In this document: piece after piece, positions 9,572-18,484 of the stretch
How the letters are laid out: each line of letters starts with the position of its first letter
How positions within the stretch are numbered: the stretch's first letter is position 1
DNA from: Ehrlichia japonica
Lineage (GTDB): Bacteria; Pseudomonadota; Alphaproteobacteria; Rickettsiales; Anaplasmataceae
Length of the DNA: 64,000 bases
Direction of reading: 5' to 3'
Assembly (NCBI RefSeq): GCF_000632845.1
Contig: NZ_CP007474.1
Coordinates: 496,001-560,000 of the forward strand
The notes under the pieces: generated by a model
Database searches by the model: none
The model's input: the letters and a program-made list of their open reading frames with translations, nothing else
Told to the model about the DNA's origin: nothing
Program-made: the position numbers and the translations under genes

Positions 9572-10427
9572 TATTAATGCAGTAAAAGAATTGCGTAATT
9601 TGACAGGTGCTGGTGTTGGTGATTGCAAGGAGGCATTGAGTTCTTGTGCTGGTGATATAGAAAAAGCAAAAGATTACCTTAGAGAACAGGGTATTGCAAA
9701 AGCGTATAAAAAATCTAATAAAGATGTGTCAGATGGTTTAATAGCAATTCATGTTAATGGAAATCAAGGTGCAATTTTAGAAGTAAATTCGGAGACTGAT
9801 TTTGTTGCTCGTAATGAAAAATTTCAGAAATTGGTATTAAATCTTGTTTCTTTAGCTAATCAGTATGCTATTGAAAATATAGAAGATTTTTTAAAGTATG
9901 AATATATTAGTGGTACTAATATTCGTGATGAAATAATGAGTAATATTGCAGTAATAGGAGAAAATATTCATTTAAATAAGATAGGGTATTTATCTGTGGG
10001 TAGTGGTGTTGTTAGTGGGTATATACATAATCCTGTAATTGATAATCTTGGTAAAATAGGAGCAATAGTTGCTTTAGAATCTACTGGTGATAGTGAAAAA
10101 TTAAATGTGCTTGCAAAGCAAATAGCTATGCATATTGTTGCTGCAAGACCAGAGGCATTGTCTATAGATGTTTTAGATAAAGATATTTTAGATAAAGAAC
10201 GTGAGATTATAAAGAAGCAGGTTGATCAATTAAACAAGCCAATATCAGTAGCAGAAAAAATAATAGATGGTAGAATAGCTAAGTTTTATCAAGATGTTGT
10301 TTTGTTAGAACAAATCTTTGTAATGGATAATCAATTAACAATTTCCGAATTAATAAAAAGAAAAGAGTCAGAGTTGGCTACAAATATTAATCTTATAGGA
10401 TATAAGCTATTTGTCATTAATAAATAA
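9561..10427 (+). CDS. tsf: elongation factor Ts
   Basis: EF-Ts is the nucleotide-exchange factor that recycles EF-Tu from GDP to GTP. The N-terminal UBA-like module with [13 protein letters not shown] and [10 protein letters not shown] and the core motif [13 protein letters not shown] are clear, and 288 residues fits the family. Its ATG lies inside the rpsB 3' end (11-base overlap) behind GGAGG within the rpsB coding sequence, so translation is probably coupled. Confidence 0.97.
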   Translation: MKIDINAVKELRNLTGAGVGDCKEALSSCAGDIEKAKDYLREQGIAKAYKKSNKDVSDGLIAIHVNGNQGAILEVNSETDFVARNEKFQKLVLNLVSLANQYAIENIEDFLKYEYISGTNIRDEIMSNIAVIGENIHLNKIGYLSVGSGVVSGYIHNPVIDNLGKIGAIVALESTGDSEKLNVLAKQIAMHIVAARPEALSIDVLDKDILDKEREIIKKQVDQLNKPISVAEKIIDGRIAKFYQDVVLLEQIFVMDNQLTISELIKRKESELATNINLIGYKLFVINK

Positions 10428-10755
10428 TGATACTATTAAGAATAGTATTTGTTTAAAAAATTTTAAGGCATAATGTGGGTACCAATGGTTTATGGCTTGT
10501 ATAATAGATTATACCTATATGACTGTATAGTAATTGGTTATGCAATGTTTTATGTAATATTTGTGATAGCTATATTTTGTTTTATCTTAAATAGATTAGC
10601 ATTATGCGTGTATTTCATGTACAATTGAAATCTATATGTCATAGCAGAACTATACACGTGTTTTTGTATATTGCGAGTATATGTTAAAGTTGGTATGATA
10701 GTTTTTTATTAAAAATATTAATTTGTAGATAAGTATAATTATTAAATGAGAGATT
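10428..10755. other. non-coding AT-rich gap
   Basis: 328 bases between tsf and the Mth938-like gene. I see no ORF with family features, no tRNA and no strong hairpin with a U-run. It presumably contains the tsf 3' end and a promoter for the downstream pair. Confidence 0.4.
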
Positions 10756-11118
10756 ATGGATGTTACGCCTATTATTTATGCTAATCAAAATGTGATTACT
10801 GGCTATGGTAAAGGTAAGTTTTTTATAAATGATAATATCTATTTGGGGTCTCACATAATTTTTCCAAATAAAATTATTTCTTATTTAAATCTTAATATTT
10901 CTAACTTAGAAAATATAATTGAATTATTAGATGAAACTTTAGATATAGTGTTGATTGGTACTGGTAAAGATCATATATTTTTACCTAATGAAGTAAAAGA
11001 CAATTTTTTAAAGCGTGGTTTTAATCTTGAACATATGTCTACAGGAGCAGTTTGTCGTACATATAATATTTTATTGTATGAAGGTAGAAATGTTTGTGCA
11101 GCGTTAATATCGTTATAA
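10756..11118 (+). CDS. Mth938-like domain protein (DUF498 family)
   Basis: A 120-residue single-domain cytosolic protein of the Mth938/NDUFAF3-like fold. Features are an N-terminal ITGYGKGKFFINDNIYLGS strand region, DIVLIGTGKDHIFLP in the centre, and the late MSTGAVCRTYNILLYEGR. The mitochondrial relative NDUFAF3 helps assemble complex I; whether the bacterial protein does so is not established and is only an analogy here. It ends 6 bases before znuB, so the two are likely co-transcribed, without an obvious functional connection. Confidence 0.78.
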   Translation: MDVTPIIYANQNVITGYGKGKFFINDNIYLGSHIIFPNKIISYLNLNISNLENIIELLDETLDIVLIGTGKDHIFLPNEVKDNFLKRGFNLEHMSTGAVCRTYNILLYEGRNVCAALISL

Positions 11119-11124
11119 GTTCTT

Positions 11125-11928
11125 ATGTTTTTTGAAATTATTAATGAATATTTTTTTATTAATGGTATAATTGCCATACTAATTGTGAGCTTGGTTACAG
11201 GGTCATTAGGATCATTTATGATATGGAAAAATCTTTCATATTTAGGTGATAGTATTTCTCATTCATCTATTTTAGGTGTAGCTTTAGCTGTTTTACTAGA
11301 TATTAGTACATCTAGTGGAATTTTATGTATTTCTATTATTTTTGCATTGCTGTTGTCTTATAGCATAAATAGAATTTATTCTATAGATACGATTTTAAAC
11401 ATTGTTACTAATGTAATTATGTCTTTGGGAATGATATTATTATCTTTTTTCCCAGCTGCAAGTAATAATATTATACATTCATTGTTTGGGGATGTACTAA
11501 TGTTAACTAGTAAAGATCTTATAATAATGGCTTTAGTAGCATTAGTAATTATTATTCTCGTTATATATAGGTGGAAATATTGGTTAATTATATCAATAAG
11601 TAATGATTTATCTGCGTCGGAAGGTGTAAATATAGGTTTTATAAAATTAGAATTTTTAGTAATACTATCTGTTTTTATTGCTTTTGCAGCTCAATTGGTA
11701 GGGATATTATTAATTACTGCTTTTTTAGTGATTCCTGCTGCAACAGCAAGATTAGTATCAAAAACGCCATTACAAATGATAATAATTTCTACAATTGTTT
11801 CTATATTTTCTGGTATAATAGGACTTTTGTTGTCTGAAAAGTTTGATATTTTTCCTGGTCCTTTGATTATCATGGTATCATTTGTATTTCTATTATTTAT
11901 GTATTGTGTAAATAAATTTATAAATTAA
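11125..11928 (+). CDS. znuB: zinc/manganese ABC transporter permease (ZnuB type)
   Basis: Integral membrane subunit of an ABC-3 family metal importer. The 267 residues form seven to eight hydrophobic helices; the early motif MIWKNLSYLGDSISHSSILG is typical of ZnuB/MntB permeases, and the central stretch with SEGVNIGFIKLEF is the cytoplasmic loop that would contact the ATPase. The ATPase and metal-binding protein genes are not in this window, so the transporter is encoded in pieces. Zinc is the more likely substrate in Rickettsiales, but manganese or iron cannot be excluded. Confidence 0.85.
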   Translation: MFFEIINEYFFINGIIAILIVSLVTGSLGSFMIWKNLSYLGDSISHSSILGVALAVLLDISTSSGILCISIIFALLLSYSINRIYSIDTILNIVTNVIMSLGMILLSFFPAASNNIIHSLFGDVLMLTSKDLIIMALVALVIIILVIYRWKYWLIISISNDLSASEGVNIGFIKLEFLVILSVFIAFAAQLVGILLITAFLVIPAATARLVSKTPLQMIIISTIVSIFSGIIGLLLSEKFDIFPGPLIIMVSFVFLLFMYCVNKFIN

Positions 11929-12015
11929 TATTTATATATAATTTTAAATATTATTCTAGTTATTTTAAAGATATTATGCTTAAATTAATATAATATATAA
12001 TAATTGGGATATACT

Positions 12016-12894
12016 ATGCCATCTTTCAAAAGCTTAATAATACGTACTACTGGTTTAGTAATAGGTTCTCTATTATTAATATTTAGTATTAATATGTTAA
12101 TGCAACGTTGTAATAAAAAGGGCAATTGCATTTCTATATCTATAATTTTGTTATTAAGCGTTGGAATTACTGCTTTTTTTAAAATATATGGTAATAATGA
12201 AAATTCATTAACATTTATTAAAATTAAAATATGTGCAATGTTGTTAGCTAGTGCTTTAGTAATGTTTTGTATTGCTAATTTAGTGTTGAGAAAAAAAGGT
12301 AAATGTCATTCCAAATTTAGAGAACAAAATAAGAAAATTTACTCTTTAAGGATTGATATCACTAATTTAGAAATACAGCTTAATATTATGAAAAGGGAAA
12401 TAGAGTGGTATTTTAGTGATTTATGTTCTGATACTAAAATTTGTATTGATATAAAACAAGAATACTTACTACCAACCGATAAAGCATATTATGATATTGA
12501 TTTTTTGTGCAAAATAACAAAATTTATTATCTTTGGTATAGCATTGTTGATATTTTTATATCAGTCTTTTTATAGTTCTCTTAATGAAAAGTTTGGATCG
12601 ACTGAATTATTTATGTATTATACTTTAGTATCATTATTTTTTTTCACATTTATAGTAGATCAGTCAACTGTTTATTACATTAAAGAAAATTATAAACCTA
12701 TTGAGGAAGGTGATAAAAATATCATTAATACTTTAAGTGCTGAATTGAAAACAAAAAAGAAATTATATGATATTTTGTTAAAAGATATATCAAAGTATAA
12801 TAGGATTGCTGTTAAAAAATGGCAAAATGTAAATCACCTTCGTACATTAGAAGATAGTAGAGATAAAATACTAAATATTTTAGATAGAATTTAA
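12016..12894 (+). CDS. unknown membrane protein with five predicted TM helices
   Basis: I do not recognise this 292-residue protein. Hydrophobic segments lie at about residues 8-28, 38-57, 71-91, 165-183 and 198-220. Between the third and fourth is a charged, partly coiled-coil-like stretch (about 100-160) with Cys-containing SDLCSDTKICID, and a Lys-rich C-terminal helical tail follows (about 225-292). A TTG four codons upstream (12004) is an alternative start, but the ATG at 12016 is more natural. It is probably an inner-membrane protein and follows znuB by 87 bases, without shared motifs. Confidence 0.6.
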   Translation: MPSFKSLIIRTTGLVIGSLLLIFSINMLMQRCNKKGNCISISIILLLSVGITAFFKIYGNNENSLTFIKIKICAMLLASALVMFCIANLVLRKKGKCHSKFREQNKKIYSLRIDITNLEIQLNIMKREIEWYFSDLCSDTKICIDIKQEYLLPTDKAYYDIDFLCKITKFIIFGIALLIFLYQSFYSSLNEKFGSTELFMYYTLVSLFFFTFIVDQSTVYYIKENYKPIEEGDKNIINTLSAELKTKKKLYDILLKDISKYNRIAVKKWQNVNHLRTLEDSRDKILNILDRI

Positions 12895-13415
12895 TTTATA
12901 TTACTCAGCTTGATTATGTAAGTAGGAATATTTATGATAACAAATTTCTGTATATTTTAAATTATAATATAATTTTTTATTAAGATATATAAATATTTGT
13001 AAAATTAGGTTTTTAATTTAATATTTTGTTTAAGTAAATATACTAAAAATATAATATGCTATATTATTAAGTAATAATCAAAAATCAAATTTATGTAAAT
13101 GTTATTAGTAGTAAGGGAGGTGGGATTTAATTGTTATTGACACTTTGCTTTTTATCATAATATATTGTATAAATTTGTTGTGATATGTGAATGATATCTG
13201 TTTAAATTAGTTATGAAGTAATCTCTTGCATAGTTGTAAGTATTTTGGTAATGGGTCATCTATTTTTATATATAAAGATTAAGGAGTGGTATAGCGTTCC
13301 TATATAAAATAACTGGTTGATTAACAAAATATACTTGTGTAACTGGGTATTACTTTTATAATATTAGTTCGGTGTTATGTATTTTGTATCATCATTGTAA
13401 TATTGAAGGATAGTT
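12895..13415. other. long non-coding region upstream of petABC
   Basis: 521 bases without a convincing gene. It contains a candidate promoter for the bc1 operon at 13137-13166, which would leave a leader of about 240 bases before petA. GGGAGGTGGG at 13115-13124 is unusually G-rich for this sequence but has no useful ORF behind it. Confidence 0.4.
13137..13166 (+). promoter_or_regulatory. putative promoter for the petABC operon
   Basis: A perfect TTGACA (13137-13142) is followed after 18 bases by TATATT (13161-13166). No other consensus -35 is apparent before petA. The resulting leader would be about 240 bases. Confidence 0.4.
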
Positions 13416-13979
13416 ATGAGTCACGATGAAAATAAATACTCTGTATTTAAAGCAAAAGTTAAAAGGCGGGATTTTTTAGGCTTAACTACTTTATCTATGG
13501 TAGGTATTGGGTTATTTTCATCGGTGTATTCCTTAATAAAGTTTTTAAGTCCATCTGCAGAAGTGGTAGCACAGGCTACTGTTGAAGTAAATTTATCAGA
13601 TATTAAAGAAGGAAAAACTAAAGTTGTAAAATGGCAAGGTAAGCCTGTTTTTATACGTAGGCGCACTATACAAGAGATAGAAGAAGCAAAAGCTGTAAAA
13701 ATAGATAGCTTGCGGGATCCGCAGTCTGATCAAGAGCGTACCCATCAGGGAAGGGAAGAGTGGTTAGTAATGGTGGGTATTTGTACACATTTAGGATGTG
13801 TTCCTGTAGAAGTAGATGATGGAAAAAAAGGGTGGTATTGTCCTTGTCATGGTTCTAAGTATGATACATCTGGAAGGATTATTAGCGGCCCTGCTCCACT
13901 TAATCTTCCTGTGCCTGATTACTATTTTTCTGGTAAAGACGTTATTATTATAGGGGCAAAAGGGGTTGATGCTGCATAA
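13416..13979 (+). CDS. petA: ubiquinol-cytochrome c reductase Rieske iron-sulfur subunit
   Basis: The Rieske subunit takes an electron from ubiquinol and passes it to cytochrome c1. The [2Fe-2S] ligands are in CTHLGCVP and CPCHGSKYD near the C-terminus. The N-terminus carries VKRRDFLGLTTLSMVG, a twin-arginine leader that also forms the single membrane anchor, consistent with folded export by Tat; tatC is in this window at 61871. Length 187 residues is normal. First gene of petABC, 29 bases before petB. Confidence 0.96.
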   Translation: MSHDENKYSVFKAKVKRRDFLGLTTLSMVGIGLFSSVYSLIKFLSPSAEVVAQATVEVNLSDIKEGKTKVVKWQGKPVFIRRRTIQEIEEAKAVKIDSLRDPQSDQERTHQGREEWLVMVGICTHLGCVPVEVDDGKKGWYCPCHGSKYDTSGRIISGPAPLNLPVPDYYFSGKDVIIIGAKGVDAA

Positions 13980-14008
13980 ATAAATATTAAGGTAAGAGGT
14001 ATTAGTTA

Positions 14009-15235
14009 ATGTCTGGACATGATAATATGAAAAATCCCGAAGGAAAAGGTGTTCTGGCTTGGATAGAATATAGGATGCCAGTTGGTGCTTTTTTAAAAGG
14101 GTTGGCTTCATATCAGGTTCCTAAAAATCTAAATTATGCATGGAATTTTGGTTCACTTGCTGGTATTGCTTTAATATTACAAATTATAACAGGGATATTT
14201 TTAGCAATGCATTATACACCGCATGTTGCACATGCATTTTATAGCGTGGAAAGAATAATGCGAGATGTTAATTATGGTTGGTTAATAAGGTATACTCATG
14301 CTGTAGGTGCCTCGTTCTTTTTTATAGTTGTATATATACACATATTACGTGGTTTATACTATGGTTCTTATAAAAGTCCTAGAGAGTTAGTGTGGTTTGT
14401 TGGGATTTTTATCTTTTTTGCAATGATGGCAACTGCATTTATGGGATATGTATTACCGTGGGGACAGATGAGTTTTTGGGGTGCAACTGTAATTACTAAC
14501 TTGTTTTCTGTTATACCTTTAGTTGGTCAGGATATTGTACAGTGGTTATGGGGTGGTTTTTCTGTTGATAATCCTACATTAAATAGATTTTTTGCATTGC
14601 ATTATTTATTACCTTTTATTATAGTAATGCTTGCTTCATTACATGTTGTAGCATTGCACAGGTTTGGATCAGGTAATCCAAGTGGAATAGAAGTAAAATC
14701 TAATAGAGATACTATTCCTATTTATCCTTACTTTATTGTTAAGGATTGTATAACATTTGGCATATTTTTTATACTTTTATTTTTGTTTGTATTTTATATT
14801 CCGAATTATTTAGGGCATCCAGATAATTATATTGAAGCTGATCCTATGGTCACACCTGCTCATATAGTTCCTGAATGGTACTTTTTGCCTTTTTATGCTA
14901 TGTTACGTTCTATTCCTAATAAATTATTGGGGGTAGTTACTATGATTAGTTCTATAGCAGTGTGGTTTTTATTACCTGTATTAGATAGGTGTAAAGTTAA
15001 AAGTGGTAGTTACCGTCCAATTTTTAGGATTTTTTATTTTGTGTTTATAATAAATTTTTGTTTTTTAACTTGGCTTGGTGGACAAGAAGTTAGAGAGCCA
15101 TTTATAACACTTAGTAGGTTATCTACATTATATTATTTTTCATATTTTTTAATCGTATTGCCTATATTGTCTAAATACGAAAAACCGACTGTAATTCCAA
15201 AAACAATAAGTGATACAGTACCGGAGATGAAATAA
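14009..15235 (+). CDS. petB: cytochrome b of the bc1 complex
   Basis: The membrane core of complex III, holding two b haems and both quinone sites. It is 408 residues with about eight hydrophobic helices. The haem-binding segments around [17 protein letters not shown] and [12 protein letters not shown] are visible, as is the later FALHYLLPF, and the conserved Qo-site motif is present as [20 protein letters not shown]. The stop is 2 bases before the petC start, giving tight coupling within petABC. Confidence 0.97.
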   Translation: MSGHDNMKNPEGKGVLAWIEYRMPVGAFLKGLASYQVPKNLNYAWNFGSLAGIALILQIITGIFLAMHYTPHVAHAFYSVERIMRDVNYGWLIRYTHAVGASFFFIVVYIHILRGLYYGSYKSPRELVWFVGIFIFFAMMATAFMGYVLPWGQMSFWGATVITNLFSVIPLVGQDIVQWLWGGFSVDNPTLNRFFALHYLLPFIIVMLASLHVVALHRFGSGNPSGIEVKSNRDTIPIYPYFIVKDCITFGIFFILLFLFVFYIPNYLGHPDNYIEADPMVTPAHIVPEWYFLPFYAMLRSIPNKLLGVVTMISSIAVWFLLPVLDRCKVKSGSYRPIFRIFYFVFIINFCFLTWLGGQEVREPFITLSRLSTLYYFSYFLIVLPILSKYEKPTVIPKTISDTVPEMK

Positions 15236-15237
15236 TT

Positions 15238-15993
15238 ATGTTAGTGCGGTTTCTTCTTATAATTTGTTTTATTTGTGTGCCATTTATATGTATAGCAGAA
15301 GAGTTTAAACATCTATCTCCTAAGAAGATTAATTGGAAATTTGATGGTATATTAGGTTCATTTGATAAGCAATCTATACAACGTGGTTATCAGGTATATA
15401 GAGAAGTGTGTTCATCTTGTCATTCTATGAAGAGAATAGCATTTCGTAATTTACGTGATGTAGGATTTTCTGAAGATGAGGTGAAAACTATTGCTGCATC
15501 GTATCAGGTTATAGATGGTCCAAATGATATTGGTGAGATGTTTGAACGTCCAGGAATTCAATCAGATTATTTTGTATCTCCTTTTCCTAATAAGGAGGCT
15601 GCTGTAGCTGCTAATAGAGGTGCATTTCCACCTGATTTGTCTTTAATAATTAAAGCAAGGCATAATGGTGCCAATTATGTATATTCTTTATTAACTGGTT
15701 ACGAAAGCCATGAGTCTGATGAAGGTGGATTATATACAAATCCTTATTTTAGTACTGGGAAAATAGCCATGGCTCCGCCACTTTCTGATAATTTAGTTCA
15801 ATATACAGATGGTACAGATTCTAAAGTGGAAAATATGGCGTATGATGTTGTGAATTTTCTACAATGGGCAGCTGAGCCTGAAATGGAAATGCGTAAAAAA
15901 CTAGGTATTAAAGTTATTAGCTTTTTATTAATACTTACAGTTTTTGTGATATTTATAAATAAGAGATTGTGGGAAAGTCTTTATAAGAAGTAA
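15238..15993 (+). CDS. petC: cytochrome c1 of the bc1 complex
   Basis: Membrane-anchored c-type cytochrome that accepts electrons from the Rieske centre. The signal peptide covers about residues 1-20, ending in CIAEE. The haem-attachment motif is CSSCH within REVCSSCHSMKRIAF. The distal methionine region lies around KIAMAPPLSDN, and one C-terminal transmembrane helix (about residues 225-242) ends in KRLWESLYKK. Length 251 residues is typical. Last gene of the operon. Confidence 0.96.
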   Translation: MLVRFLLIICFICVPFICIAEEFKHLSPKKINWKFDGILGSFDKQSIQRGYQVYREVCSSCHSMKRIAFRNLRDVGFSEDEVKTIAASYQVIDGPNDIGEMFERPGIQSDYFVSPFPNKEAAVAANRGAFPPDLSLIIKARHNGANYVYSLLTGYESHESDEGGLYTNPYFSTGKIAMAPPLSDNLVQYTDGTDSKVENMAYDVVNFLQWAAEPEMEMRKKLGIKVISFLLILTVFVIFINKRLWESLYKK

Positions 15994-16477
15994 TTGTACT
16001 TATAACGTTTTCTTATAATTCAGTCTTTTTTTAGAATCTAACATTATGGGTTGGCATGTTTATTTTTAAATATATGTTAAGTTTTATGTTATAAATAGTA
16101 GTAATCTCGTTACTGAACTAGGTGCCTTAACTCAATATAGCAGGAAATTTCATTTTTAATTTGTATTCTATTTTATTTTTAATGTAGAAGACATTGAAGC
16201 GTATCCTTAGATAAGGTTCTGGTATTCTATAAATCATGTTACACTAATTTCTTAGTGTATTAATATTAAAGTTTTATAGAATTTATAAATTCCTTCACAT
16301 TAGAATTGCATTATATAAAACATATTTATGTTTCAACATAAATATATCATATATTTTTTTATTTTTTAGGATGATTAATATAATTTTGCTATCGATAATA
16401 CTATTCAATGAATATATATGATATATAATAATATTATTATTGTTTTAATGATATAATTAGTGTAGTGTGTGTAACTA
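15994..16477. other. non-coding gap upstream of the porin-like cluster
   Basis: 484 bases between petC and the dead porin-like copy. No gene is seen. The one clear structure is a perfect A/T hairpin at 16322-16345 followed by T-rich sequence. Confidence 0.4.
16322..16345. terminator. perfect 11-bp A/T-rich hairpin followed by T-rich sequence
   Basis: ATATTTATGTT (16322-16332) pairs perfectly with AACATAAATAT (16335-16345) across a 2-base loop; in practice about 10 bp with a 4-base loop. T-runs follow at about 16352-16367. It could be a weak intrinsic terminator, though it is 330 bases past petC, or a regulatory hairpin. Confidence 0.35.
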
Positions 16478-17941
16478 ATGTGTGTATTTGTGAAAAATCT
16501 TTTGCTAATTTCTGCTTTAACCTTTCTATTAATAATGTGTTCTCATAATGCTTTTTCTGATGAAGTATTAGATAGTATTTTTGTAGGTAATCATAATATA
16601 AGTAATGCTAAAAATTCATTCTCAGGAATTAATAATAAGGTGGAAGCAAAGGGTGGGCATATTAAAATTGCTGGCAATATGGTTTCTTATGGTTGGTATT
16701 CAGGTGGTGGTAGTAAGAATTCAGGAAGAACTATAAAGAGTAAGCGTTTTAATGTAGATATAGAGGAGGAAATGTTGATAATATTGGTGCTAAACATGAT
16801 GGTATGTTGAATAATTGGAATTGATTCGAAACCAGATAAATATGGAATTATATATGGAGTATATTCTCAAATACATATTCCACATGTTGCAGGAAAAAGT
16901 TTTGGTAATAATTCTGCATTTAATAGGGAATCAAAAATATTTGCTAAGACTCCTTATGGTGATTTTTCAGTTGGATATCAGGAAGGTGTAGAATCCATTA
17001 TAAAATTAAATGCTTTTAGTATAATTGCTGGTGATAATTATAATATATGGGCAAAACATTTAAGAAATATTCTGTATGATATGAAGGATGCCTCAGGTTA
17101 TTTTGTATATTGTTTAAATTTTTATTCTGAATTATATAGTGAAAGTTTTTTTCGTAATAGTGATTACATAGTAACTGGTATTATTGTTGGAACTTTTATT
17201 AATAATTTGCCATTTAGGTTATCTTACCAATCACAAAATTTTATGGGATTAAGATTCGGGATAAGTTACTCTCCTTTTGGATATGATAGGGAATTATCTG
17301 AAATGTCACAGATAAATTCCAGTAATGTAATTAAATATGTAGAAAACTATGCTTTACCTTTAATTCTTATTGGGCACAAGGTATGTGCATGTTGTTAGTA
17401 GTGGTATTTCTTATACTTATGACTTTAAAAATTTTAAATTTAGTACTTCCATTATAGGGGAATATGGTAGAGAAGATGTTTTTTCTGATTCTATGGAACG
17501 CTATAATGTATATTTTAAACATCATAAATTAAAAGGAATATCTGTTGGGTGGAATATTAGCTATAAAAGAATAGAGTTTGCAGGATCTTATGGAAATTTT
17601 AATGGGTTCTGGAATTCCTTATGCTAGATGTACTGTAAATATTTACTGTAGGCCCTATTGTATATTATTGAAAGATATTGATTACTATTGGGATATAGGT
17701 ATTGCTTATAAAGATGGGCCTTTAAGCTTGAGTCTTATTTACTTTACGAGTAATAGGATTGGTAATAATAAATGATATAAGTGTGGGAACTGAATATAAT
17801 ATCTTGAGATATAATGGGTTTAGAAATAGCTTGTTTGCTAATTATCATTATTATACTTTCAACCAATTTGAGTATGATTATAATACTATTAGAAACAGTA
17901 AAGGTAGTGTATTGCTGGTAGGTACAAAGTTGGAATTTTAA
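16478..17941 (+). pseudogene. frameshifted porin-like outer membrane protein (first of three paralogs)
   Basis: This stretch reads as a decayed copy of the two following porin-like genes. The start encodes a signal peptide (about residues 1-26, ending in AFS) and a stretch ending in KIAGNMVSYGWY. A local frameshift near 16745-16800 and a TGA at 16808-16810 break it. The frame then resumes with STPYGDFS-like KTPYGDFSVGYQEGVESI and NNLPFRLSYQSQNFMGL, is lost again near 17370-17396, near 17600-17625 and near 17757-17775, and ends with the family-like GSVLLVGTKLEF. Total span (488 codon equivalents) equals the intact third copy. Its equivalent of the variable central loop is short. Sequencing error could explain one lesion but hardly four or more. 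Confidence 0.85.
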
Positions 17942-18484
17942 ACTTTCATCTTAAAATATGATAATTATTGTATGAAAGCTATAATTTTTTTAATTTTATA
18001 CTTTAATTAGTGATAAAATATAATAACATGTTTCTTGAATACATAAAATAAAGTTCTGTATTTGCTTGTTGTTGATATAGCTTTACTTTATTAAAAAAAT
18101 CTAAGCATTTTGTATGGTAATATGTACTAAATTATGAACATTTATAATATATTTTCCAATTAAACTTTTCTATTATATCCAATATTTCACACAACAGATA
18201 TTCCTTATTATAAACTATTCGTGTGTTAGCATAAGGCGATATTAGGTAGATGCTACATTGTCTGTAACTGTTTACTATTATTTTATATTTATTGTTAAAT
18301 AAAATTTGTTAATTATTGCTTTTTTTTTATATATAAATTAAGTTTGTTTATTAAATATTATAATTATTAATAATATTATTTTCAATTTTAAATAGAATTT
18401 TACTCAAAGTTGTATAAAATATTTTGACTTATTATTATTTGGTGGTTAACATCTGAATTTAATCTGGTATTGGATGGTTTTATT
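17942..18484. other. non-coding gap between porin-like genes
   Basis: 543 bases, very A/T-rich, with no gene seen. It presumably contains the 3' end of the pseudogene and the promoter of the following porin-like gene; no consensus promoter stands out. Confidence 0.4.
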
